Source: Gavia stellata
Taxonomy: Eukaryota; Chordata; Aves; Gaviiformes; Gaviidae
DNA: 64,000 nt
Assembly (NCBI RefSeq): GCF_030936135.1
Contig: NC_082612.1
Coordinates: 17,405,001-17,469,000 of the forward strand
Direction of reading: 5' to 3'
Below, piece after piece: positions 49,309 to 60,510 of the stretch; position 1 is the first letter of the stretch; each line of letters starts with the position of its first letter. The translations under genes were made by a program, and so were the position numbers. The notes under the pieces are model-generated. The model searched no databases and was not told the DNA's origin. It was given only the letters and a program-made list of their open reading frames with translations.

Positions 49309-50103
49309 ATTTGGTGTATTGTTGAAATATAGCCAATGACTGAATATAGCCCAAAGAGCTGAAGGACAGCTTTCTCCTAAAAACTGGCATCGCCTGAAAA
49401 AAGTGGCATAAAGTAAAAGTTGTCATCTAATTGAAACCTTAAATTTTATCCTTTAGTACGTTGTATGACATACATGCTGATGCACTGTTGAAGACATAGC
49501 GATGGAAAAATTAATAGCTGAACATCTGCAAGCATCCATACCTACATTACAAACTTGACTGACATCTTGGAAGTGGAATATTTAAGCAGTCTCTCTTGAC
49601 AGTTTTATCCATGGGCCTTAAAGTGCTCCCAGTTTCATATCTGTTATAACTGTATAATCGAATATGACTAATTTGTGCAATGGCAATTTTTATTCTATCT
49701 ATTTACAGTTTTTTCAAATGAAAATTCCTCTTACTGAACTGGGTGAAAAAGAGAAAGACTTTGCTACATGGTAACAGATATAATCTTGATTATTCCAAGG
49801 CATGAAGTCTTTTTAAGCAAGGCCTGCTTTATTGAGGTGAAGCAATATTATGCATCCCAATCTTTTGCTATCAGCTAAAGGCTTTACAAGTTAAAATACC
49901 AAGTAGAGGTTTGGTTCAAATCTGGTTTGAATAAAAGTCATCTGCATAGTGCACATGTCACGGACAAAAAATAGTAGAGGTGCAGAAAAATACCTGATGA
50001 TACACCATGTTCCTTATTTAATCAGAAGAGTTTCTTTAGGTGTGGCTAAACCATTGCTTTTTATTTGGTGTATTGTTGCAGTATATCCAATGACTGAATA
50101 TAG
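49309..50103. repeat. Pair of 41-bp direct repeats 754 bp apart
   Basis: A 41-bp unit beginning ATTTGGTGTATTGTTG and ending CCAATGACTGAATATAG occurs at 49309-49349 and again at 50063-50103, matching at 38 of 41 positions with no gaps. Similarity stops sharply at both ends of both copies. The copies may be two hits of an unrecognised dispersed element or a local duplication. They are too long for a normal target-site duplication. Confidence 0.85.
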
Positions 50104-52474
50104 TACATGCCCAGTTTGCCTGTAATGCAACTAATAACTCTCTTTTTGGCTGGGTAAGTAAGAACCCCAACAGCTCATTTCCTAACTCTCTACCTTTAAG
50201 CCAGGATATATCTATTGGTTTTTAAGCAGGTCAGGCCATTGCCATTTTTATTTACTCAATATGCCAAACAATTCCATTTATATAGTATATTTTGTTACAA
50301 CATTTTCTTGGACTTTTTCAGCACTTTTTGTTCGGGATTCAGGAGGGAGATTTAGGATGGTAAGGATATTTGGCTCTGAATTATTTCATAACAAGTAAGA
50401 ATAGAAAACTATGATTATTCTCTTATCTCTATATTTATTTTATTACACGAGACATTCTCCTTGACTCGGTACTAAGCACTTCTGAAAATCAAGCAGGTTC
50501 CTAAATACGGATTTAGAAGTCTAAATTTAGGCTTTCAAATCTGACTTGTGTTTGCCTGCAGGGTACCCACGCTCAAATTCACCCTTAGTATCAGGGAGTG
50601 CAGTTTCTCTGGCTTCACTTTTACTATCAGTGAATAAGTTTATTCAGTCTTGAGAATGTACTTTACCACCTGTCAACACAATTTTTTGGTTGTGATGTTT
50701 TTATAATGAAGCTTTACCACCTTCCACTGATTTCCAAGCAAGTCCAACCTTTTCTTAGAACAACCAAAAGCTTTACAATTAGCTGTTGTCGGTTTGTTTC
50801 TTTTCAGCAATGTATCTTGCATCTATACTGATTGCTAAGCTTTGGAAATAGACTGAACATGTATTTATTGACTAATCAGAAATACAGTAAAAGTAGGAAG
50901 ACACAGCAATATTTAAAATCTAGCTGATTACCCTTTGGTGGCAGATGACTAACAGCTTACCTCAGCAAAGCAAAAATTGCTGCCAAAGGTTTCTTCATAG
51001 AAATAATCCTTATTTATTATCCAAGTTCACAGCTGTATACACTGCAGGCAGTAACTAAAAACACTTAAAAGGCACGATGCTAAAAAAACAAACCCCAAGC
51101 TTACGTGACTGTGATGCTTATTAAAGGTCCAATCCTTCCTCATTAAAACCAACAGGAGCAGTTCTGCCAATGATTTTAGTAGTAAAGGAAGTCATCTCAG
51201 GCAAAATATTCAGACAAAGTCATAAAGCTGCATTCTGCTCATTAGCAGCAAATGTGTGATTCGCTCTGGCATGAACAGAGAAAGTGCTAAACAGCTCCAA
51301 GAATTCTTAGGTTACTCAATAATCTCCTTTCTTGAAATAATAGGACAACAATAAAAGCTATTTTCTGCCCCCAGTGCACACACTCAGCCCCAGCTGTCCA
51401 AACTCCAGTATTTCTTTCAGAAAAAAGTTATTATACACAGCTGTTGTAATAGCTCTTTTTGGGCTAAATCAGCAATCTTTACATGGAACAGTATTTTTTA
51501 AGATCTATTAAAATCTCACTTATTATTAATAATCACTATTCGGTTTGGTAAAATGTATGGAATAAAACCAGATGAAAAGAGTAATATTCACTAAGCAATT
51601 CAACCACTTAACATTGTTTGCCTGGAGGGAAGAACACAGGGAAATAGCCTACTATTCCTCTCCTACTATGCACCCCATCTTCCCCTCACATGGCTTTTAG
51701 TTGTCCTTCCTGCGCTGCAGTCTGCAACATTTTCATACAATTTGCAGGAGCCAAATACAAAACCGAGCAAGGTTAGGTGACAAAATACCAGCTAGTGATT
51801 TGAAACAGACTGAAATGAGGTAGAATCCAAGATTCTATCCCTTTCCTCTCATGTCACTACTACAGCAAATAATTGTCTTTAGACAAAAAAAAAAAAAATC
51901 TGATCCCACTTTTCCTGATACTGGGTTTGGGAAGGATATTGTAAAGGACACCCATGGCAGGTGCCTGATCCAGCAGTTGATGCTCTGCAGTGCTCACTGT
52001 CTCATCACTCAGCCGCTTCACAATGACCAAGTCAAAACATGAAAGCGGGGAGCACTAATGGACAGCGTCCCCTGCACAGAGCCTGTGGCCCTGTCAGGAC
52101 TGGAGAGGGGACTCTGCCACTGAAGACCCACCAGCTGGAGCCAGCGAGACAGAGAAGAATGGAAAGCTCAGGAGCCTGGATGAGCAAACAAGCCTCTGAC
52201 ATGGACTAAAGGACAGAAAATTTTGGCAGACTGAGTGTGGAAACAAAATTTAGAAATGAGGAAGCCATCTTGGACGCCTGGGTCAGTTCCTTGAGGTTAA
52301 ACCTGGTGAAAGCCTCAAAGCTTCCGTGCCATAAGGTGTCCCAAAAAGGGAGCCATCTGAGGGCGTAACTTATGAGCCAGTCCTCTCGGAGATCCCACCC
52401 GAGAGCTCTGAAGGAATCAGCAGGCTGACATACTACCTTGCAGCAATACCAGCTCGGCTCCCAGAAGAGATTTG
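50104..52474. other. Unassigned DNA, GC-richer from about 51940
   Basis: No gene recognised. A short amniote-repeat relic lies at 50473-50545. An A14 run is at 51885-51898. From about 51940 to 52474 GC rises, and a 101-codon minus-strand frame (52206-52511) is open but matches no family I know. This stretch may belong to the same old retroviral-type insertion as the block to its right. Confidence 0.45.
50473..50545 (+). repeat. Relic of a short ancient amniote repeat
   Basis: AAGCACTTCTGAAAATCAAG, then GGTTCCTAAATACGGATTTAG and TAAATTTAGGCTTTCAAATCTG, matches the pattern AGCACTTTTGAAAATCA...GGTGCCTAAATATGGATTTAGGAGCCTAACTTTAGGCACC...TTTGAAAATCTGG known from sauropsids. Confidence 0.5.
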
Positions 52475-53222
52475 TGTTAAGGCTGGAATAATTAGCCACG
52501 CCTCTCAGCAAGGCTAATTAGTCCAGATGCCACACATGCATTGGCATGGAGGTATTGTCCTGGTTCAAGAGCTAGTCCTCCAGTGCTATAAACTATACTC
52601 CAGCACGCAGCAAAAGCAACCCCTGAAGTAACACGCACACGAGACATTTAAAACTTTACAAGTTCAATCTAACACTACAAACCATACTAAAAAAAAATAC
52701 AGGAATCAGTGCAGGTTGTGAATGAAAGGTGCTGAGTGTATCACAAGAGAAACGTGCCATACAAGGATTACCACAACAGGAATCAGTACCTTACGAGGCA
52801 TTTGTTTCTAGGCATGGCAGTATTGCCAGCCTGGAATCAAAACCTCCTGAGCACAAAAAACACAGCTAGAGCTCTCAGGAGAGCCCCGCCAACCTGTCCT
52901 AATGCCCCAAAGCATTTGGTTCCACCTAAGGAGAAGGATCTCCAGCTTATTGTACCTGGGTTGATGGTAAAGTGCTCAGAGCCTCCTGTCCTGCCTGGCT
53001 GCCACCCCTGCGCCCGCCCACAAGCCCTCTTTATAACTAGAATTAGGCATGTGAGCAACACGTTGGTACAGCTGTGCATGTGCTATGCTTACCCACACCA
53101 CACCAGTCCAATAACCCAGAGAATTTAGATATAAGCATTGCTGGGAGCAGGTCCCTAGCAGGTACCATTTGACAGCATGCCAAAGAACCGGCTGGGATCC
53201 CTGAGGCAGTTGGAGCCCCACA
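52475..53222. mobile_element. Candidate solo LTR (TG...CA, 5-bp duplication)
   Basis: The block begins TGTTAAGGCTGG and ends GGAGCCCCACA, giving TG and CA termini with a TGT/ACA inverted end. The 5 bp before it (52470-52474) and the 5 bp after it (53223-53227) are both ATTTG, as a retroviral-type integrase would leave. Its 748-bp length suits an avian endogenous retrovirus LTR. A GC box (GCGCCCGCCC, near 53010-53019) precedes TTTATAACT (53030-53038) in plus orientation, the order of a U3 promoter. No AATAAA was found, no internal retroviral gene flanks it, and I do not recognise the family. A 7-base coincidence within a kilobase is not negligible, so this is a candidate only. Confidence 0.35.
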
Positions 53223-56200
53223 ATTTGAAAATTTTTTTTAAATTTTTTCAGATTACTAAGATATCTGTCTTTTTATTACTGTACTGATCTCCCATCCTGT
53301 TCATTCACTCCAGTTCTCTTTCGTAAAAATTTTCCAGTTCATGTTTTCTCTCAGCCTAGTTTTTCCGCTGTCTTCAATACACTTCCCACCTATGTTTATA
53401 ATGGTCAAAACGCTATTCAGTCCCACAACTCAATATGCTGCAGTAGCAGCTGCAAAATGCTGTTCAGAGGTTTATGGCCAGTTTTCAGACCTTCTGGTCA
53501 TGCCTCTGATGAACCACAAACCTCCTTAGTTTCTTGCACAGGAAGCCACTGATGAACCCTACTAGCAAGACTTTGCAGTTGCCTACACAGCAGCACTATA
53601 CTTCCAAAACTGTGGATATGCCAGGAATTTGTAACCCTTTCAATTCATCTCCTAGTTATTTCAGTTTCACTTCTCTTTTTGTATACACAGTGTAGTGATT
53701 TCGGGTGTATAAGTAATTCTTCATATACATGCTTCATTTGCGTATTCAGTTTTACTGTGGCTAAATATACAACATTTAGCTTAGATAAAGAATACTTTCT
53801 ATATTACAGCATGCATATAGAAGAAACAAATTCCTAAAGGGGAGAACACACCTATTAATTCTTGAAATAATTCTGAGATTTATTTTTTTTTAGTAGAATT
53901 CTGGAGTACTAAACATCTACATTGTAATCGTGCTGCTTAACAAGCATATGCATATCAAGTATATATGTTTTCTTAAAAGGTAACTATAAACAAAAGGACT
54001 CTGTGAGAGTAAATTCGTATTTGCCTATTCTGTTACTATAAATTATGTGATCTTTCCAAATAGAAGCACTGGAATAATTAAACTAATTTTCCAAAATTAT
54101 TCTACTATATTCAATTACAGATTTTAATTATTTTGGAGAAATAATTCACAGTGTTAATGAAAGAGACAGTAGTTAGAATCATGGCAGAGTATGGGTTTCA
54201 TGTTTCTGCATTCCATAAGCCTTATTAGAAATGTAAATCAAATATTTGATGAATACTAAGAGCCTATTGGGACATTAAAATGAATATTACCATTGTGACT
54301 CTGAGAATCAGGTTGAAGTATAACAGAAGTCAGTTAAGGTAAGTGGATTTCAGTGCCAAAGGGAACATTAGCTGTTTTAAAGAGGCCTCTAGAGTATTAT
54401 CCAGTATTAAATACGAAAAAAATAGATGTTTAAATAACACTCAGGTTGTGACATGAACCAACAAAAGACACCAGAATCTCAAAGTTTCAGCTGTTACTTC
54501 ATATAAATTAACCTCATGACCCATGTTGATAAAAATTAACTGAGGACAGCAGGGTGGTGGGGAACATGTAGATGGCATATGGGAGTTAACTCGGAGTCTC
54601 CTATGTTATCCTCTAATCATTCACCATTATAATTAAGGAGAACTTTGCCACTGCTTTTGAAGAGAGAAAGTCCTAATGCTGGCCCTGGCTTATATCTTAA
54701 AATATGATTCTATATTTAATGTTCTGTAAAAGCATTCAAAGCTCATCATATTCTACAAAGGGCATTTTGATAGCCTGAAAGGTTAAACAGCTTTCAGTAA
54801 TTAAGCCAGTTCTACATATTTGTATTTCATACAGTATACAGTATTTTGAAAACTGTGCAAGCTGAGATTTATTCTTTCTAGGAGATACCATGCTTTAGAG
54901 AAGGAGTAAATGGAAAACATAGATGAGCTACATCTCCTAAGGCAACAGCGAAAGGCTGTGTCAGGGAAACAGCTTTTATATACGTTACTCCATCTCAGGT
55001 TTTCCACAAAGCACCATGGCCCATTACTCCTTGTGAACATTTAAGAAAAGATCTACCTCAATCTTATGTTCACTTAAAGGGATGGAGGAGTTACACTAGC
55101 CAGAAAAAAAGTATAAAAATTCTGTGTGCTTTACTACCTTCTAACTGGGGTATACAAACACACACTATCAGTAGTCCTGGGGAGAAGAGATAAGTATATG
55201 CCTTCAAATTTGTTTAGGCCATGGATGAAGTCTGAAGATGAATTAGGAACATGTTTGCGTTTGACAGAGCCAAGGTTATAAACAGTGATCCTCTAAAACT
55301 TAATGAAATTTCTACCTGTAAAGGTGGCAGAAGATAAGTTACAACACCAAATTTTTCACTATTTGGCTGAAGTTTCATGCAGGTGATAGTTTTTGTGAAA
55401 TTTTAATTATGTATGAGCTGAACTGAGAAGAATAAAAGAATTTCATATTGTTCCAAATTGAACTTTTGTACTTTTTGTACCAAATAGTTGATTTACCTAT
55501 TAGGATTCATATTCAGAAAATTTTGGGTAGTTATCTCCATTTTCCACATTCTTCCCTTTTCCTGTCATTTCTATAATTATATCTATGGCCAGCACATTTC
55601 ATGAGCTATTATGTTAAGGTATCACTGACAATGTATTTAATAACAGAAAGTGTACATGTAGATTTCCTCTGCGTGAGGTATTGCTTGAACTACTACATAT
55701 TCAAGGGAAAGGAAGAACCAGTGTAATAAACACTTTTTTTCCTAATGCTTTGACAAAAGGTCTAAGTTGATCAAGGGTCTACAGTTTTGAAGGGTACCAA
55801 ACCACAATCTGTCACACAGTCTAAACGCAGCTCTACAAGCTTTTGAAAATCCCACTTCTTACGTGTAACAGATGTTCCATATGAACTTGGCGATATAAAA
55901 GCAGTGGCTTATATTTAAGAAATACAAGTTTACACATAGCAATGGCTTCCTGGTCATTTCTGAAAGGAAAAAATTTCTTTTCCTGTATCATTATTGTCAG
56001 CAGAAAATTTGTTTTCAACTTCAGGAAGCATAGGATCAAGCTGTGAAAGTCTAAATAACTTTTACTTGTTACCCAGGTGCAATTTTATTTTAAAATGGCA
56101 AAGACTTTATGCCATGACAGACAGTAAAATTAATAAAAATGCAATTTCTATTCTGGATCATGCAATTTCAAATGTTTATGTATGTCTTTAACACAAAACA

Positions 56201-57150
56201 TACCATTAACACCGTTAAATCCATACAACCAAAGCAGAATGGTTCCCACTAATTCCTTTACAGGGAGATTCTTTTCTGACTCCTCATTGGAAGAAAGTTC
56301 TGGAAAAAAGCAGCCTTAAAACCGTCAATAAAACAGAATATTGTCAAAATACTTTCTTATAATAGAGTGCCAATTTTCTCCTTGACCTAGACTTTGCTGC
56401 AATTGTTTCTTAAGAATTTAATGGAATGGACCAGAAGTAAAGCTGTGTAACACACATGGTCCTTTTTTTTCCCCAGGATAAAGACATCAATAAGAATCTT
56501 AATTTTTAATTCTTAGGGTTTTACCTAGACCCTTTCTGTTACATTCAAATAGCCTTTCAGTACTGGAAAAACAAAATAGCAAACGCAGCTATAGTAACTG
56601 TAGTCATTATACCAGCATAAACTATCAACTTAAGTTTTACAGAGATTTAATCTGATATCATGAACTGTTTTAAAAAAGGGATATAAGTGATTTAAGTCAT
56701 TAATTAATTACTTTCACACAAATGTTTAACTCAGTGTGACAGTATTATGCCAATACTTAAATGAGAGTTGCCCATATGTCTTTGAACCTATGGCCAAGAC
56801 CAATTATTTGGAGTGATGAGCTTAATTTGAATCATTTTTTCTATTGATGTCATTGGCCTCTAGATTAAAGCCTACAAGTGAGGGCCTGTTTGTATGTTTA
56901 GAAGAAAATACACTTTGAAATATCTATTTGAGACTTAATCATTTAGCCTGGAGTGTTTTCTAACAAAAGAGTAACAGATATTTTATCTGTCATTGTATTA
57001 AACTACATATACTGTGATTGTGTGTTCGTGGATAAGAAACTAGGAAATCTAGATATAGGTATTATTAATTTTTTTTTAATTTTCCATTAAAAGAAAACAT
57101 TTATTAATATAGAAATGCAGAAAAGCATAATTTTTTGATAGTTTTCAAAG
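53223..57150. other. Unassigned AT-rich non-coding DNA
   Basis: GC content drops sharply at 53223. No gene, RNA or recognisable transposon. The fragment CTTTTGAAAATCCCAC near 55842-55857 is reminiscent of the short amniote repeats but too short to call. Confidence 0.5.
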
Positions 57151-57164
57151 TGGCAAAAATTTAT

Positions 57165-57860
57165 TAAGTGCAGTTTTTAGCTGACAGTGTTGACCACTTT
57201 AAGAAAATGCAGTCTGTTGATGGGTATCCTAAAGTATTCAGTCATCTACCACACAGAGATTTATTAGATGCTGTCTTGAACTACAGCAGAGAGACATCTT
57301 GGATCTTATCCTCCCCAGACATTCTAAAGACTTTGCTTCAAGAAGTTGGATGGTTATCACAACATCATATAAAAGGCATCCAACACAAGGGGTGCAGTTT
57401 CAAACAATGGATTCAAAAGAAATTACCACAAGTATGCAGCTTTCAGCACAACTTAAAGACATTAAAGTAATAATTCATGAACCAGAGGAGAAAACTCCAA
57501 CAACGATGGTCATGATGATAGATGTTCCCAGTGCAGAAACATAGCTTCTTGCTGGGTGACAGACAATATTAGCGACACTACGTTAAAACTCAATCTCAGA
57601 TAGAATAGCAGAACTGTGATCAATGTAATCCCAGCAAGCCAAATAACAGAAAACCCAGAAGTTCCGCATCATCAAAACTGACAGCCAAGTCTGTTTTCTT
57701 TTGGAGAAACACAAACATCGATAGCCAAATCACATGCTGGTAGAAGGACTGGTAATTCTCTAGGAGTGTTATACGGTTAAAGAGGATGTTTTCTGACGGT
57801 TTTGATCGAGAAGATATAACAGTTGATAGCCTAAAAGTATTTAATCCTTCTACTGAATAG
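57165..57860 (+). pseudogene. Possible decayed coding sequence, family unknown
   Basis: Four overlapping or adjoining stop-poor segments on the same strand read like one protein broken by frameshifts. They are 57168-57470 (100 codons, with HLPHRDLLDAVLNYSRETSW), 57299-57544 in another frame (with KVIIHEPEEKTPTTMVMMID), 57553-57777 in the third frame with two internal stops (with QPSLFSFGETQTSIAKSHAG), and 57786-57857 back in the first frame (with SDGFDREDITVDSLKVFNPS). Composition is polar and protein-like, unlike the hydrophobic or low-complexity chance frames elsewhere. I recognise no domain, motif or family. No poly(A) tail or target duplication is evident, so a processed copy is not shown. 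It could be a chance run in AT-rich DNA. Confidence 0.3.
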
Positions 57861-60000
57861 AATGCAACAGAAAATTTAGAGGGGGAAAAAAAAAGAATTA
57901 CTCACTAGATCAAGAAATACTACTTCATATAGAGCTACTACAACAACAGAATGCAAAAGGTTCATAATCCAAAAGGAAACAAAGGTCTTGATAAGTCTTG
58001 ATACACAGAATGCCTAAATGATAGCACTCACATAACTATAGAACTCTTTAATCACATTTTTTGTAGCTGTATCATTTCTAAACCAGGTGTAAAAGGGGTA
58101 GAATCTTAACCCATAAGCTCAAGATATTTGTCTGGAAATGAACTTAACAGAAATGGTTTATACCAACATCAATTGTTGATATCACAAATGGTTGATGTGA
58201 TGATATAGCACAATATAATTTTGCTATAGAATTCTTTTTTGCTTTAGGTTTGAAGTGTGGAACGGTTGTTTTATAGAGGACTATTCTTCAAAAAAGGAAG
58301 CGTATCTATGCCAATCAAATGATTGTTTATGCCATCTAGCCTGAGAGAGCTTTAAATGCAACAATGGATTACAGGAACATGTGACAGAACATTTTAAATA
58401 ACAAAATGTTGTTACTCAAATAATTTACATAGCAGCAGAAAGCAAAGACTAGCTTTGCTGAGGTAAGTAAAAATTTAAGAAAATATTGCAAATAGAGTTT
58501 CAAGCAGATGACAGCATAGAACAATCCTGTTATTTTTAATATAAAGTTGTATAGCCCGATTTTACAGTTAGAACTATTTTGCTGTAGATCTCATTTGCTC
58601 CATTTTACATGGGGTTTTTGCCACTTCTTTTAACTGGAAAAGGATCCTGAATAATAACATACAGTTAATTAGCAAAGTAATTTTAATGGGGCAAAGCCCC
58701 TATGCTCCTACTTCTGTAAATCATGACAAAAAGCCTAATGTTGTCATTAATGATAGATTGGAATTTGCCTAAAACGTGCTGAGTAATCAAAACCTAACAG
58801 GAAAAAAACCAAAGCAAAGTTAAGATTTTAGGATTCTATTAAACAAATTGGGTGGGTTCTCTACTTTGACAACTATTTTTCACCAGAAAAAGCAGGTCTA
58901 ATTTTTATTTAAAAGCCTTTGTATCCTACTCAGTCTCCCGCACACATTCACTACTGACAGAAAGAATTCAAGGACCTTTATTTCATGAGTTGTACCTGTT
59001 TCAACAGGCAACAAGAACTAGCTGAAGTTGAGTACACGTGTGTTAAGTACGTGCCTGGGGGAGAGGACTAAGTATGAGTGTGTATGTGCATACACATATG
59101 AAAGACAGACAAAAAAATAAGCTGCTCCTTAGAAATCACCTTTTTGATGACCATGGGCAGAAGAACCAGTTCTAAGCCAATTTTAAACAATTCAGGCCAA
59201 ATTTCTAACACCAATTCAGTATATGAGCAGAGACAAATAATTTAAACTCTTCTTTATTTCTCCATCTAAGAAAAGAGAATAATATATGCTTACCAACAAC
59301 ACAGCAGTATTGGAAAGATTATTGTGCTTTTAAAGTATGGATAAAAATCGCAAAACAAGATTAAACTCTAACATAATCTGTAAACTAATACATAAACTGG
59401 CTATTAGAATGATTCTGCCTTCATAGTTATCAAATAAGACAATTAAACTCTTTACATTCATTGCCCTGTCAAGAGATCTTGGAATATGGGAGCAGTGATT
59501 ATCCACATTTCCTCCTGCTTAACAAGTGATTTCTGTTCACTGGATATAGATCTTTTTTATTTCAAGATATAGTACGCAAGTCTTCAACTTTATTTTTATA
59601 TATTCTACGCATACTATGCATACATATCCATATATCTGTATAGACACATTGTACTGTGCATATACTAAAATATATTATAAATATTACAATATATATTTTA
59701 ATAGGGATGATAGTTAAGTCAATTTGTATGGTCCATCTCCCCCCAGACAGCAAGAAGTTCTTCAAACTTTTAAATCCTAATATATAATCTTCCTGACCAA
59801 GAATACCGCAATGATAAATCTTTTCATGTATTATTGGAGAATAAACTTTCTTAAATCATGTAAAAGACATATTTGTAGTAATAAACGGTGAACATTTAAT
59901 TTCTCTCCCACATGCTGCTATTCTATGCTAGAATTTGAGAGTCTCTTAATAGCTACCTAATCTTTAAGCTCATATTTTCCGCTGACTCATTTTTTCTTAT
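57861..60000. other. Unassigned non-coding DNA
   Basis: No gene recognised. A MIR-like relic lies at about 59235-59345, listed separately, and a TA-rich stretch at about 59580-59705. Confidence 0.5.
59235..59345 (+). repeat. MIR-like relic
   Basis: TTTAAACTCTTCTTTATTTC, then TCCATCTAAGAAAAGAGAATAAT and GGAAAGATTATTGTGCTTTT, tracks the MIR order TTAACCTCTCTGTGCCTCAGTTTCCTCATCTGTAAAATGGGGATAAT...GGATTAAATGAG...AAAGTGCTTTGA. Strongly diverged. Confidence 0.5.
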
Positions 60001-60059
60001 TAGGGATCAAAGTATCCTACTCAAAGGGTGGATAAATACTTTCCTGTCAAAACTGAGAT

Positions 60060-60510
60060 GAACTATAAAGTGAGGTCTCAGAGAGGTCTGTCCTGTGTCC
60101 GGTTCTATTCAATATTTTTATTAATGCCTACTAAGATAATGGAATAGAGAAGACACTTATAAAGCTTGTAGGTGACACCGTGCTGGAAGAAGTTACAAGT
60201 GCTTTACAGGAGAGCACTCAAACTCAAAATTATCTTGATAAATTGGAGAAATGGCCCAAAGTCAATAAGACAAAATTCAATAAAGACAAGTGCAAAGTAG
60301 TAAACTTGGAAAGAAATAATCAAATGCTCAAAAATGGGGGAAACTGTCTAGGCAGCAGCAAAGACTTGTGCTATAGAGGACAACAAACAGAACGGCAGTT
60401 AACAACACAATTGCAAAAAGAGCAAATGTCATCCTAAGGTGTTTTACCAGATACACTGCCATTCAGGTGTAAGAGGCAATGAGCCTACTCTATCAGTATT
60501 GGTGGGCCTT
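60060..60510 (+). pseudogene. Ancient CR1/L3-like reverse transcriptase fragment (palm/thumb)
   Basis: The DNA near 60090-60125 gives a degenerate VL.PVLFNIFINDL (TCCTGTGTCCGGTTCTATTC, then AATATTTTTATTAATG). The catalytic box normally reading FADD is LVGD (KLVGDTVLEE, about 60162-60191). An 85-codon frame to 60437 continues with NYLDKLEKWPKVNKTKFNKD and KCKVVNLERNNQMLKN, a clear match to the CR1/L3 segment LDRLEKWA..N.MKFNK.KCKV.HLGRNN. It goes on through GCAAATGTCATCCTAAGGTG to the LYSALVRPHLEY region at about 60480-60510. Several frameshifts and the changed catalytic residues make it inactive. It is an old insertion, in the same orientation as the fragment at 33.6 kb. Confidence 0.8.

Noticed and set aside
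52736..53128. 130-codon plus-strand open frame
   Set aside because: Lies within the candidate LTR, and the reverse strand is equally open, which points to GC-biased composition rather than coding.
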